Source: Ochotona curzoniae (taxonomy: Eukaryota > Chordata > Mammalia > Lagomorpha > Ochotonidae). From it: a stretch of 64,000 nucleotides of DNA. Numbering within the stretch: the stretch's first letter is position 1; the number at the start of each line of letters is the position of its first letter. Shown piece by piece: positions 35,013-47,769 of the stretch. The notes beneath the pieces are model-generated. The model ran no database searches. It saw nothing but the letters and a program-made list of their open reading frames with translations, and had not been told where the DNA came from. The translations under genes were made by a program, and so were the position numbers. Location: positions 25,582,001 through 25,646,000 of the forward strand of contig NW_024466599.1 of NCBI RefSeq assembly GCF_017591425.1, in the 5' to 3' direction.

Positions 35013-38000
35013 AGCAAAATGAGAAAGTAGAGAATTGAGATTATATTCGCACAATTTTTTTTCTTTTAACTTTATATTTTTGGCCAAATTAATTATGGTC
35101 ACACTCCCATAATTTCCCACATTGAAAAGATAAATTTAATTCTAGGAAATCTTTGAGCATCATTATAAAATTCTGATGTGTTCCCAAGGCTAATTCTTGA
35201 AAATATCAGCATTTTCTTTGAAATATTTTTACTGGTAATGCATTTGGGATATGGAGAAAAACACCAACTTTTAAATATAAAACAAAGGACCAATATGTGT
35301 TTGTTTCTGTTATTGAGTGTTACAAAAGGTTTCTTTCCAGAATTTTGTTGTTTCGGACTTGGGTTTTAAGAATTGACAGATAGCAGCTTGGACTTCCCGC
35401 AGAGTGCAAGGGTTCTTGCAAAAATAGCTGTTCTGACCTGTGCAAGGTGCCTGGAGAATCTAAAAATCGGTCAAGAAAACGACAGGACGAGGGAGTAGCA
35501 GTTCCCACTCAGCAACAGAGTAGGGAACAGCAGACTGGATGTAGACATAACAAACACCCATTTTTGTTCTTTATTGCTTCTAGGCTCAGAAACTATTTCT
35601 AGAATCCTTCTCCACAAAGAAGCTGTTCCAGGGTTCCCTTTAGAAATAGTTGTAGCCAAAGACAATGAATTCCTGCTGTTTCAAGCCTTCTTCCTTTGGA
35701 GGACATTAAGGTATTTCTTTAATTCCTCAGCTCATTCAATATAAGATGAGATGGAATTTCAGGGTGATCCTATAAGCAGTACGTCATTGAATTTCCCCTC
35801 CTTTGTGTAAGCAGCTCCTCATTCTTCTGAATGAGGAGACCCAAGATCATGACTCATTTTAGAAAGGCCTGTACTAACACGTGTCCACCCTGCCAATTTA
35901 AAGAGGGACCATTTGCTTTGCTTCATGCAAGAGATGCCACATACAGTGATGTGTCATTGCTTCCAAAAGTCTTAACAGCTCCTCTGTTCATCCCTACTCT
36001 GTCACTAAACTCACAGCAAGGCATAACCATCATCTCTAGAAAAAATGGGTCCTCTCTGGCACCTGATCTCAGTTCCAGACCCTGTGTAGCACAGGAGCCC
36101 AGAAGTATAAGATTGACTTGAGAATCTTCCAGTCAAGAGTTGTCTGCTGTAAAAGTCCACCAGTGCTTACGTTAGCAAAGGTGTGAAATGATCACGGTTC
36201 TTGACAAAGTTCAGGCTGTTTTAACTTTAAACAAACAGAATGCACACTTAACATTCTTTACAATACTCTTTCAAGCTTTTTTCTGTATTTGCATGAGAGG
36301 CAGTCATGCTGTAGTACCACAATTCTGAATTGTTTAAAATCTCTCCTCCCTCCAAGACCTTACAAAACAATGTTAAAAAATATATAACAGGGTTGTGGTC
36401 CTCATTCTTGATAGGTTATAAATGCAGTGTTGATTTTCAAAGCTTTCAATCAGGATGATACCAGATGTGCCTCCCTTGGGATAAGAGTAAGAAATTGGGT
36501 TCCAATTGTCTAGCAGCACATCCTTCTCAGAAACAATTTTCCATGACTTAGCGATAGCAACCAGTTCATATGTTGAACTGGAAGTGGATCCTCAGATTTA
36601 GATTCAGGGCTATATCATCCTAAATGCATCTTTTTTGTGATATTCACATGGACATATGACCTCCATGATAGGGCACTGTGCACTAAAACGTCGCAGAAGG
36701 AAGAAAGGCAGCAGAGCATAGTGTATGACTTCAGGTGGGAGTAGAGACGAGTGGAATTTGCATGTGTGCCTGTTACAGAAACTCCAGTTTGTCGGGACAG
36801 CAGCAGTCAGGATCCCAAAGCATGCTGCACCACCGCTAAAGCTTTGGAATCTGTTCCAGTTTACATGTGCACAGGAAAAGAATACTTAATTGTTACCTAT
36901 AATCAAACAAGATGCCACGTATTAAAATGTTTTTCTAAAAACTTTGGTCTTTACGTTGAACATATCACAGAGCCGCATCTCTCCAGAAGAAATTGAGCTT
37001 TAGTGAATAAAGAGCTTGGGATGACTTTTGCTGTGTTTTAGCCTTTAGTTTTGAGGGTATCAGAATTTGAATGTACATTCCTGCCAGATAGCTCCCATCT
37101 AATATAGAACACAAATACATGGGAAAGCATTGAGCTTAAGGGTCCTGGTTATTTTAATTCTTGGGTATCACCACATTGCCTGAGGCATAGACGGGAAGGT
37201 TCTTAAAGTAGGATCTTTCTTTTTTCCTTCCTTTCTTTTACCTAAAAGTTAACACATTGTAGGACCAGCACATACAGAAAGGCTATTTTTTTTGTTGTTG
37301 TATATGTTTCCCATCTGTTCAGCTGAACAAAAGCAGTGATACCGAGTTGTAGTGAAGCAAGCTGAGTATGCTTCCTCTCCTGGGGAGATGTGTGTGGCAG
37401 TGTATCCGTGCCTGCACGCCTTGCTGATGAATCCCTGGAGAGAAAACTCAGGACTGCTGGCTTGTACTTCCGATGCTCAAACAGCTCGGGCCTTTTCCCC
37501 ATTTATTTTGTAGCCACAGATCACGATGCTGATCTCATCTATTAATCGTAACAGGTATAAAAAACAAAAACAGTACCCACATCACTACTGGAAAAATTTC
37601 ACTTAGGATTTGAAGAGCATGTCAGGCAATGCATCCTCCCAACAAATACCAGCAGTTCGTGGAGGTGAAATTCCCCACGTCCTATGAGGATTGTGTGATT
37701 TTATTGTCAGTTTACTCCTCCAAAATATATGAGTCTCTGTAACATTTTCTGAAGGCACAAGTTTCTCATAAGCTTCCCATCCAAGTGTCAGTAAAGAGTA
37801 CAAGGTATTGGTCCATGTAAATATACCGAAGACATTTCTTTACCCATAAGCCATCCACTGAAGCGGTACATACAGTGCTCGGGACCTGTCCCTAGTCCTT
37901 GGTCCGATAGCTCTTCAGAACCTGGAATTCTTTCTTCACAAAGGTAACCTGCATTATGGTTGGTTTAGTGCTGATACACGTCCCCAGCTCTCTTTCTTTC

Positions 38001-38426
38001 GCAGCTAGAATAATTTTTGTCAAAACATTGGCAGCTTTGTGACTAAAGTCTGGAATAGAATCATTATCTTTGGAGAAGAAGAGTATCGTAAAACGAATAG
38101 TTTTGAAAACTAAAGATGTTTATGATAAATTTTAGGAGCAGTAAAAGTAGCTAATTCACTGTGTCTTCAAAGTTGCTTTTAAACTTTATAAGTTACCAGA
38201 AAGAATTCTTTAGTCACTGAAAGTAATTTTGAAGTAACAATGGAAAGTTTATGTAAAATTTTCAGGAAGGCATTTTTCAAAATGTTTGTTGTAATAAAAA
38301 TAGAGAATGTGCTATGCTTACTGTATGTGTGTTTTCACTGGAGACTGCTGACCCAAACATCCCTCTAATAACTCAGCCCTGCCTGCTACCTGTGAGGAGT
38401 TGAGTCACCATCCCCTTTTAGCAGCA

Positions 38427-38446
38427 AAAAAAAAAAAAAAAAAAAT
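38427..38446 (+). repeat. A20 homopolymer
   Basis: Uninterrupted run of A residues, 70 bases before a MIR; could be the tail of a decayed retroelement. Confidence 0.9.
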
Positions 38447-38514
38447 TAGAACCCTTGATCATAGCATTGGAAGCTTAAAACACTTATTCTGGTGTCTCTT
38501 CCATGGCAACAAGG

Positions 38515-38790
38515 GCTGAAACTTGAGAAGACAGTGTGGACTAATGGATGGAGTGTTGGACAGAAGGTCAGGAACCTCTGTTCTGTTCTATTCCCAGCCT
38601 GCTGCTGGGTTGCTATGTACACTCAGATAAGCCAGCTACCCTCTCTGCACCTCATACTTTCCATCTGTAAAAACAGAGGTAGAGATATTCTGCACTTAAC
38701 TACTTCACAAAGATAGTGTGAGGGACAGCTTCCTTTGAAAGAAGGTCATGGTATCGTTGGGTTGAAAAGATGCTCTGTAAATATGTCCTT
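38515..38790 (+). repeat. MIR (mammalian-wide SINE)
   Basis: The full MIR order is visible: 'gtgtggactaatggatggag', 'ttcccagcctgctgctgggttgctatg', 'ccctctctgcacctcatactttccatctgtaaaa', then 'atgctctgtaaatatg'. Confidence 0.8.
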
Positions 38791-39660
38791 GTCTCATTCT
38801 TCCTGCAGCTTAGCATCATGTAATGTACCCTTCATCCATGCAGTGCAGAACAGCTGCTGCAGCATCAGGCTTGTACCGCTCCAAAGGCAATAACATGCCT
38901 GGGTTTGCATGTCACTCCCCTACTTCCTGATGCTGAGAGCACAGACAGGACAGGGTTCCCCAGTGAAGGCATTCAGGAACATCACAGGGCACATCCTGTG
39001 GATGTGATGTGTGCTTGATATATTGCTTAGTTACTGTTTCTGTTCAGAATTATTCTGGTCCTTCTGTGCTGTCTTCCAAGCATGACTTCCCAGTGTCTCT
39101 CCAAAATTCCAGTATGTTGCATGCCACTCCCATAAGCCTCGGGGTCCTGGAACCAAGCTCAGAGTCACTGTCAGCTGTCATATCGTCTGTCCTATCACAT
39201 AAAAGATGGGAGAAAACCCAGGCATCTGATTCATTTATGTGATAGCTCCCACAGGTTTTAGAAGTATGGCAGAACAGAGGCTAAGATAACTGATGGTTGG
39301 CAGCTAATGCCATGACTGCTATAAAAGAGTTAACAGCCAACAATTTAGATCAAGTTTGCTTTAATCCCTGTTGCCTGCTTCCATAGCAAAAACTCCCAGA
39401 GAAGCATTGTATGTCGATCCCAGAAATGGAGAAGTGACTCACAACCAAAACAGCAGTACATTCGCATTTTCAGAAATCTAAATAAAAATATTTCTGTTTC
39501 AGTGTTAAAAACACAACAAGAGAATGAAAACTTAGGATTTGATGAAAATCATTGATTAGACTTTGTAGCTTATTGTAGTGTTGGATTTCAGAGATTGAAT
39601 AGCATCTCTAAGAGGTAATCATGTTTCATTGATTTTTTTTTTCCCTCTTTCTGTTATTAG

Positions 39661-39789
39661 AACCAACCTACATCACAATTGATCCACCTGCGTGTGGGGA
39701 GTTATCCAACTGCACCCTGACAGAGAAGGACTGCATTTATGGTTTCAAGCTTGATCACAATGGCTGTCAAACTTGTCAGTGCAAAAACA
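39661..39789 (+). CDS. CRIM1: CRIM1 exon encoding antistasin-like repeat 1
   Basis: This 129-bp phase 1-1 exon encodes 43 residues. It opens with a linker, EPTYITIDPPACG, followed by one antistasin-like repeat with the pattern C-GELSNC-TLTEKDC-IYGF-KLDHNGC-QTCQC. The G-F, D-x-x-GC and C-x-C positions of the antistasin family are present. An N-C-T sequon within the repeat is a possible N-glycosylation site. Antistasin is a leech protease inhibitor family, but no protease inhibition is established for CRIM1. The acceptor is tctgttattag and the donor a consensus gtgagt. This small exon is isolated: 20.6 kb of intron precedes it and 9.5 kb follows. The ICEINGFKR-type residues I remember from human are replaced here by IYGFKL. 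Confidence 0.95.
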
Positions 39790-40629
39790 GTGAGTACATA
39801 GAAGGCTGTAGTTGGTGTTTTTTTTTTTTTTCCGAGACCTAATATGATATTGTCAAAGCATATTATGTGATTGAATATCTTTCTCAGTCATGTTCAAACA
39901 TTCCCTTGACAAGCTAAAAGAAAGGGGGCGGGGGAGACAGCACAAAGTAACTTAGGAGAAAAGAACCACTCCTTGACTCTGGTTTTCATCTTCATGCTAT
40001 GGTAATCAGAGCTTTTCCTACCCAGTTGCCTCAGAGTGGCTTTGGTATATGTGCTTCCTGGCATCCACTCGGCTCTCTCTACAGCAGTCTTTCTGGGGTC
40101 CCAGTAACAGGCAGGTCACCCACACGGATTAGCACATTCCATGTATGGCAATGTAATCCCCAGAGCATGTTTCATTGTATTGACCCCAGCTCTGCCTCCA
40201 TGGACATTTCCAACTATGTCTCCAGGCCATGACCTCGGAAACTGGATAGAATATATAGCATTTCTCACGCTCTGTGCGTTTAACTGAAATGAATTCCCCT
40301 ACTTGTTTCTCCGGAAAACAGACATCCTCTGTTCCTTTGGCCATTCCTCAGGTGTGAAAGGGTTTCCAAAATCTGGTAACTTCTGTGTCCCGGCAAGCAG
40401 TGTGTCCTTGCCTTTATATAACAAGTGGTCTGGAAACAGACAGCATACTCCAGGCTTCAGTCTGATCAGTACAGTGCTGTCACATGGCCTCTGTTCACTC
40501 TGGGTTTGTACACTGCTGGATCATACGCCGTCGGTAATCAGCCAGAATCACAGCAGTTGCTGTGAGGTGGTTCCCATCCATCCTGGATTTGGACATTTGA
40601 TTCGCGTTTTTGTGTTGTTGCTATTGCTA

Positions 40630-40915
40630 TTGTTGTTTTCACATTTTATTCATTTGCTGTTACATATGAAAGAAAGTCAGCTCTTCTGTCTGCTGGTCAC
40701 TCCCCAAATGCCGCTGACTGCCAGATTAAAGCCAAGCTGAAGTCAGAAGGCCAGAGCCACATGTGGGACTCCCACGTGGGGAACAGGGACCCAAGTGTTT
40801 GAGCAGTCACCTGCTGCTTCTCAGGATGGGCATTAATAGGAAGCTAGATTGGAAGTGCAGCTGGGACTCCAAGCTAGGCTCTTCAGAATGGAATAGGTGT
40901 CCGGGCACCCTTGAT
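40630..40915 (-). repeat. CSINE
   Basis: 'cattttattcatttgctgttacatatgaaagaaag', 'tgctggtcactccccaaatgcc', 'gactcccacgtggggaacaggg' and 'taggaagctagattggaagtgcag' mark a minus-strand copy. Confidence 0.8.
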
Positions 40916-42574
40916 TTCCTCCTTTGATGATGTAGATCCATGGTCAGAGTTAAAAGATACTATCCTAGTAGTTCAAAACCATTTTGTAACTAATTTTAGG
41001 GATACATTCTTATCTTGACCGTATGAACTTAGACTGGCAACTTAATATTATATAAGCATAACTTTTATGCCCTCATCTAAAACAGTTAAATAGAACAGAG
41101 CGAGGACAGAGCCCTGTGATTCTAAAGACCTTTCAGGATGACACTGAACATGCTGCTGCTTCCCCGAGTGAAGTTAACTCTGAACAGATCAGCTCCATTT
41201 CCACAATGAAGTCCTGAAAACACTTGGCCTGTGTCTTGTCTGAACTCAGAACACATCATGCTTGCAGCATTCCTTTGCTGCGAAGTGTATTTTGAGAATA
41301 AACTGAAGTTAGTCAAGCATGGCTTATTCTTCTGAACCTGTGCCTGCTCCCGGGGGTCAGTGCTTGCCTCTTTAGCGATTGTAAATCATCTGACAGTCCT
41401 TCCTGAAGCAGTTTCATTGTGAACGTTAAACCTAGTTTTCTGTAACTCTTTTAGGTTGTCATATGGCTTCCTTTCCGGAATCTCTTTCCATTCTCTCCGA
41501 TCTTTCCCAGATATGGATGATGGTGCTGTAATAAGCAGATTGTGAGCCTCTGGGCGCAGTGATCCCAGGCCCGTAGACGTGATGCAGGCAGGCGCTCACT
41601 TTCTCCGTTACATTGGGACATTACATCCCTCTTAGCCTTACTAATTCATCACTTTTTTTTTTTTGGTAGCAACATTTTTACCGAAGATGCAAAATGGGAG
41701 TTTGAGTAATTCTGTTTGAGTTACATTACCATAAGCACATCATCTTCACAGTAGAGTTTGTGCAAAACCAGTTTATGCAGCTGTGGTTGGGCTCATGGTT
41801 GTTGCCATTTGTCAATTTTCTATAAGCCTCTGTCCATCTTGGCCTGGCTTGCCTTCTTGCACTTGTTTCTGTCCAGGAAAGGACCAGGCCCTGTTAAACA
41901 CCAGTCTGCTCTTTGTGCCTCCCTTTAGAAAGCCCTGGTCATCAGAGTTGCCTTAGCAGCCACTTGTGTTTACTCAAGTGGCCAACTCTTTTTTTCAGGG
42001 TCAAAATAAATTGTTAATTGTGCAATGAAGAGTTTATGTTTCAGTCCCTCTAGTGCCTGTTACGTTAGACGTATTCGTCGTACAATTCTTGGCTTAACGT
42101 GGGACCAAACCTTAAATTCTTTTCAGAACATTTTTAAAGTGCCAGTTTTCTTGTTCCCCGTCACCTCATCCTCTGCCTTCACCTGAGTTTGCTGTTTGGA
42201 GAGCTTGACAGCTGATGATGGTTACATAAGAGTCCTATCGCTTCACCTTTCATCAGTAAGTCTAAAGAAGTAATTTCCCTCAACTCTAATTGAAACAGCC
42301 AGATCCTATCATTGGCTTTTTGCAAACTGAGCCTGTTAGGAAGAGCTTCCCTGTCACATGTCTTTGACAGGGTTGCACACTGTCTTTTAGGAGGAACATC
42401 TGTGTAGCCTGCCGTGTACCTCCATTTCATTCGAATGGAGGTCTGTGCAGGAGACCAGTATGTTTTACATCAGGTTTCCTACATACACATTTTAATGAAA
42501 CACTCAGTGTTCACATATTTCACCCATCTTTAGAAATACCTAGTCTTCCCTTTTTTCTAGTTTCTTCTTTGACC

Positions 42575-42650
42575 TAATATTTATCGAGCACTTTTCAAGT
42601 TTCAGGTACTACCCTCAGTGTTGAACTCACAAAGATGAATAAAATGTACA
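42575..42650 (+). repeat. L2-like fragment
   Basis: 'atatttatcgagcacttttcaagtttcaggtact' and 'tcacaaagatgaataaaat' follow the L2 3' end order. Confidence 0.55.
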
Positions 42651-42749
42651 CACTGCTATAGGAAAAATTGAATTTCTGTAGTTGAAACAATAATGAGGTA
42701 GCACCATCCTAAACCAAATGCCATAGTGTAACTTTAAAAAAGTAAGTCC

Positions 42750-43045
42750 ACTGGGCGGGGTGCTATTGTTGCTGCTTGCATTACCAGGATCCCATGTGGG
42801 CACTGGTTCGAGTCCCAGCTGCTCCACTTCCAATCAGTTTGCTGCTTGTGTGCCTGTGACAGCAGTTGGAGGATGGCCCAAGTGCCTCTACACCCACATG
42901 GGAGACCTAGAGGTTCTTGGTTTCACACAAAAGTTAGAGCTGCAGCTCTAACTTTTGCAGTCATACTGGTAGATGAAGGATCCTTCTCTGTCTCTTTTTT
43001 TTCCCTCTTTTTCCCTTCCTCCCTCTCAAATAAAAAAAAAAAGGT
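42750..43045 (+). repeat. CSINE, plus strand, carrying a 30-bp palindrome
   Basis: Head 'ctgggcggggtgctattgttg', 'cactggttcgagtcccagctgctcc', 'ggatggcccaagtgcctct', 'cccacatgggagacct', then a pyrimidine tract and 'cctctcaaataaaaaa' tail. The palindrome at 42928-42957 replaces the usual segment after 'gagacc...tcttgg'. Confidence 0.88.
42928..42957. repeat. Perfect 30-bp palindrome
   Basis: The 15-base arm caaaagttagagctg is followed at once by its exact reverse complement. No spacer. Lies inside the plus-strand CSINE. Confidence 0.97.
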
Positions 43046-43811
43046 TTTCTTAATAGTCCTGCTAAGAGTGAGAGCTCAAGTTTGAGTTCAAGCTTATAAG
43101 ACTAGGAAAGTAACTACCTGTCTCCCAGGGCTGTGCTCAGTAGGTACTGGACTGTGGAAATGAACAAGTGCCTTTGGACATTAATATTGCTTAAGATTCC
43201 CTTGCGAGTTCTCCTTATTTGAATCCTACAGTGTCCATATCATCACCTGAAAACTTGATTAAGCACATTTGGAATTTGTCCACTTATCTCCATCATGTAG
43301 AACAATGGTGTATAGCATTCTGCTCTCACTTCCCCGATTCCTGTTGCTCATCCTGTTTGACAGCCCTTTGGGAACTGAGTCTGGTCAAAATCAAGTTTCT
43401 GGATCCTAGGCTGTTAGATTCTTGTAAGCGCAGCTCTCCTCTCAGGCTGTGGCATCACAGGGCTAGGTGGCCAGGACGGATTGCCTGACTTCTGGCCTCT
43501 GTGTTGTAATCCATGAGGGACAGGAAATGGTACCTAACTGATGGGCTATTTGGGGAACAAAATGAATGGATATGGAGCTGGCTTCATCACCTGATGAATG
43601 GTACTTGTTTGTTCTGTGTGCTGGCTGTTTTATAACATCCTTTTCTGAGTCAGCTCAAACCAGCGCCCTGGAAAGCCCCTATCTTCCCTCCTGTATTCTC
43701 AAACCGGTCTGCCTCTACTTTCTGTCCTCGTAAGATACTTGCTGTATCTACCTTCTCTTTTACTGTGTAATTTTAATCTCCAATTATTCTTTCTCCTTCC
43801 TGTGTTTTTTA

Positions 43812-44110
43812 AGATTTGTTTATCTGAAAGGCAGAATCAGAGAGAGAGAACTTCCATATACTGGTTTTCTGTAAATGACCACAATGACTAGGGCTGTGTC
43901 AGGCCAAAGTCAGGAGCCTGAAACTCCTGTCTAAGTCTCCCACATAGGAGACAAGGGCTTAGGTACTTGAGCCATATATGATTGTATTTCCTAAACACAT
44001 TAGCAGGGAGCTGGGTTGGAAGTGAAGCAGCCAGGACTCAAATCAGAACTCGCAGGAGGTACGAACATCGCAAGTGATGTTCCAACGCACTGTTCCACAG
44101 TACCCGTCCT
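43812..44110 (-). repeat. CSINE
   Basis: 'agatttgtttatctgaaaggcagaatcagagagagagaa', 'agcagggagctgggttggaagtgaagcagccaggac' and a head near 'ccaacgcactgttccacagtaccc' are in minus-strand order. It lies tail to tail with the plus-strand copy about 770 bases upstream. Confidence 0.85.
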
Positions 44111-44409
44111 TAGCTTCTTGAGTTTCATTATAAAGCTCTTTGTCATGAAATAAGGTGTGGTATGTTCTTTTTCCAGCTGTAGCTACTTGATAAGTATTTG
44201 CTTTATCCAGAACACTCCATCGTAGTATCTATTCATCCAAGTCCTTTTCACATACGGTGACATTGACTTGTCACACTTAAATGTTCTCTTACAGGTTAGT
44301 TTCGGTTAGCATGAAGATTTCTGAAAGCAAGGCCAACACACCTAATAAATATTGCTCTTGTCCTCATCAATTTGTTGTTTTCTCGGTCGGTCATTCTTGT
44401 AATCATCTG

Positions 44410-44485
44410 GCACTTGTTGAATTCATGCCGTGTAGAGTACTAGAGGGATACCAACAGTGTAAAGAAGCAGGCCTGTGACTTGACT
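44410..44485 (+). repeat. L2-like fragment
   Basis: 'ggcacttgttgaattcatgccgtgtagagtactagaggg' and 'aggcctgtgacttgac' resemble the L2 3' end. Weak. Confidence 0.4.
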
Positions 44486-46304
44486 TCAAGGACGGCTGTG
44501 TCCCACATCACAGTGCCTGCCTTCCGTTTCTGAACCTAGCTACTGAGTTGAACTTCCTACCAAAGCGGAACCTGAGAGACAGCAGGTGTTTATCGTAGCT
44601 GGGTCCCTGTCCCCCACAAAGGAGGCCCTGGTCGAGTTTCCTAGCTGCTATCATCAGCCATTGGTAGCATTTGGGTAGTGACCCAGCAGAAGAGACTCAC
44701 TCTGTCCATCTTGAATATGCTTTTTTAAAAGTAAGATAAAATCGGCCTTACCCTTAACCAATGTTAAGTAATATGTTTATAATATTGGTATCATGCTAAT
44801 ATATCATAATTGTGCTACAATATAATTTGCTGTAGACAATCTCAATATGATTGAAATGAAAATCCTGAGAAATCATCTGGAAACATGTCCTTCAAAAAGT
44901 ATATGACAGAGTTGGTTTTTTTTTTCTTTTTGATATACTGAGGTTTTGTTTTTATGCTGTAACATTTTTGCAGCAGTGCTAAGCAAAATCATCATGCACC
45001 AAGAGCATATGGAGAATTTAAATCACTCCAATTCAGTTCTAAAAAACAGGTTTAGAATGAAAAAGGAAACACAGTAAACATTTAAGAGAATAGGGTAGCA
45101 GCAAAAATGAAAATAATTTAAATAAGGTACTACGTGACTTTTTGGCATAGAGTACTGTTATTTCTTAACCAAAAATAAAAAAAACTAGCACACACAATAT
45201 ACTGCAGCTTACTGTAGAAATTGAATGAATTAAATCACACATGAATTAAACGGCATTGATATTGCAGCATCTTACTGATCACATCTTTAAATCAAGTGGA
45301 TATTACTACAATGTTGATGAATTCTAGTTCTGATATGCTATAAACCTTGAAATTAAGGTTGCTTTGATCTAGAAAGTCATGTATTCATATAAAATAAGGA
45401 GGGAGGAGCCTTCATATTTTTCATGAAATTTGTTTGTGAATCAAGTACCCCAAAGAGGTTGTAGCATCAAACAGAGGAAGGTAAACTGCTCCTTTTCATT
45501 TTAGTATTACGCCTGTGAACTAATACCTGTCTGGATCGAGCAGGTAACCACCATTTTTACAGCATTGCGTTTCATTAATTAACATTCTCGGGAACTTCCC
45601 GGCCGTTGTTGCTAACAGTTCGTAGCAATCGTCAGTGTCCGTGACTTGGGAATACAGCAGCAAAAACCACACATCTCCGCCCTGGGGAACCTGCTGGCAT
45701 TGTGCTCTGCCTGACAGTTGCACTCAGGATTAAGAATGCCTTGTATCTTGACACCTAGAACAAACTTCTCTGTTTTTCCTGGATGAATGGAAAGTTTACT
45801 GCTTGCCAGCTACACTGCCAGGCTCTGTACTCTGCCAGTCCTAATCACTTCCTCTTCAGTGGTCATTTTTCCCCAATGGAGTAGAAAGCACTTTTAGATC
45901 ACAGTAAAATCATAGTACTGAAAAATCAGGAACACAAAGCAGCGTCTCTCCTCAGAGTTGCCTCAAGTGGTGTACTGTAATTTCCCAAACGAATAAGCTC
46001 CCTCCCTTGCATGAATAAGTTGTTTCCAATATCTTCACTCTGCTCTTTATTTGAATGTCTTCCTAAATGATACATTTCTCTTCAGAAAAAAATCCAAGAT
46101 AAGAAACGTGAATCTAGGATTGATTTCCAATCCTTAATGTCCCCTGTTTTTGAGCTATTCGATAACATTTTAATATATTTAGCAAATGTCAATATTCTGG
46201 AAATTATTCAGTGCAATCAGAGCAAGTATTTTTCATGCTGTTAGTTCTCTGTCAATATGGCAGCCCTGAGAACAGAAGGGTAAGTGGCAAGAATATAGAT
46301 TGGC

Positions 46305-46370
46305 GCATTCATTCCGATATTTATTGAAACCCACTCCTTGCTAAACAGTGTGATAGTCCCTACGAAACTG
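46305..46370 (+). repeat. L2-like fragment
   Basis: 'cattccgatatttattgaaacccactccttgctaaac' resembles the 'atttattgagcacctactatgtgcc' part of L2. Short. Confidence 0.4.
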
Positions 46371-47769
46371 TCATAGAAAAATATTGCTACCACTAATAAT
46401 AATAAACATACTAAAACATTAACATAGTTATTATATATAACATATAGCATAGTTGCGTATTATAATAATATGTGTAATATGAATACCATGGGGAGATACA
46501 CCCCAGTCCTAAATCTCCCCCTTTTCTTGGATAGCAGAGTTGATGTATTCCAGACTGTTGGCACCCAGGTGAGCAACAGCAAACTGGGAAGCATGAGAGC
46601 ATCTCATTGCTTGGCGTCACAGCCCAGCTGTTTTTCTGGAGAAGATCTTAAATACAGTAAACACAGCAGCCTTTATTTGGAATTCTCTTCCAGTAAAGAG
46701 CAAGGGTAGATTTAAGACAAATTTGGGTTTTATCAAATTACTTCGGTGTCAGAACAACTTAAGGCACAAAGGTGCTCAAACTTCTGAGTTCTGAATTTAG
46801 CCCCCAAGGGTGTAGACTCCAGGAAGTTCTGAGAGTGTTTTTAATTCACCTGTTTCCTGACATAATCCAGCTGGTATCATGACTTAAAAGTTCTTGTGAT
46901 TAAAAAAATGGGTCACAACTTAGACCTCTGTGTCAGTGAAAGAAATGTGGCTCTGAATATTTTCTTCCCACTTTTTCATCATTCCTGTAATAATGGGGAA
47001 GGAAAATGGTGACCTTGCAAGTCATATAATTACAAATTTTTTTAATGAGCCGTTTAGAATTTCTCTTTTAAAGACACAGATTAGTATTCAGTTGCTTCGC
47101 AACATGATGCAGACCCATGAGGTTATATGAAATGTGTGTAATGAAAGGCTTATGATAATGACAAAGCAGAAAATTATCCCATAAATCACATTTTCCTTTT
47201 AAAAGATAACAAATTAATATGCAAGTGTTTCCAACTAAGATTCATGAAAGATGCTATCTGAAAGTATTTATGTAAAACATGGACCCATTTCACCCTTTAA
47301 TTGTAATTAAAGTTTAATTTTATATTGTAAGATTTGTGTGTGGATGGTGTAAATAGCTTCTGGGTTGTTTTTTAGTGCCTTACGCATTATTACAGTATTT
47401 ATACTTAAAGGATATTCAAACAAAATAAAAATTGATTTATCACTGCAACAGTAATAGTCTCTGGTTCCCATCTTGCCAGTCTTTGCACACCAGTATTCAA
47501 ACATTGCCTGATCATATCAACTTCACTGCTTTAAACCTGTCTTTCGAATACTGTTTTCAATTCAGACAGGTATCAGCTTGCTTTATTTATATAGCCAAGC
47601 ATGCTTCTTACCTTAGCATTTTTATTCCACTTATTTCCCTGCTAAGCCTTTAATCCAAACCTTTTGATATCATTTTAGAACATTCTAGGAAGCTCTTCTC
47701 TCCAGTAGTTTATTTTGCCAGTCACTTTGTTTATTCCTTTTGGTTGTGGTGGTTAGGAGATTCATGAAT

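Larger units (their letters stand above)
19040..39660 (+). other. CRIM1 intron between VWC2 and antistasin-1 exons
   Basis: This 20,621-bp phase 1 intron is the largest in the window. It holds four or more minus-strand CSINE copies, a repeat paired with one in the previous long intron (20185-20500), a second copy of the A+T-rich repeat (28385-28565), an L2-like piece (31820-31920), a longer repeat-like block (34230-35012), a MIR (38515-38790) and a 20-base A run (38427-38446). About 22200-26700 and 35100-38400 show nothing recognisable. Confidence 0.9.
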
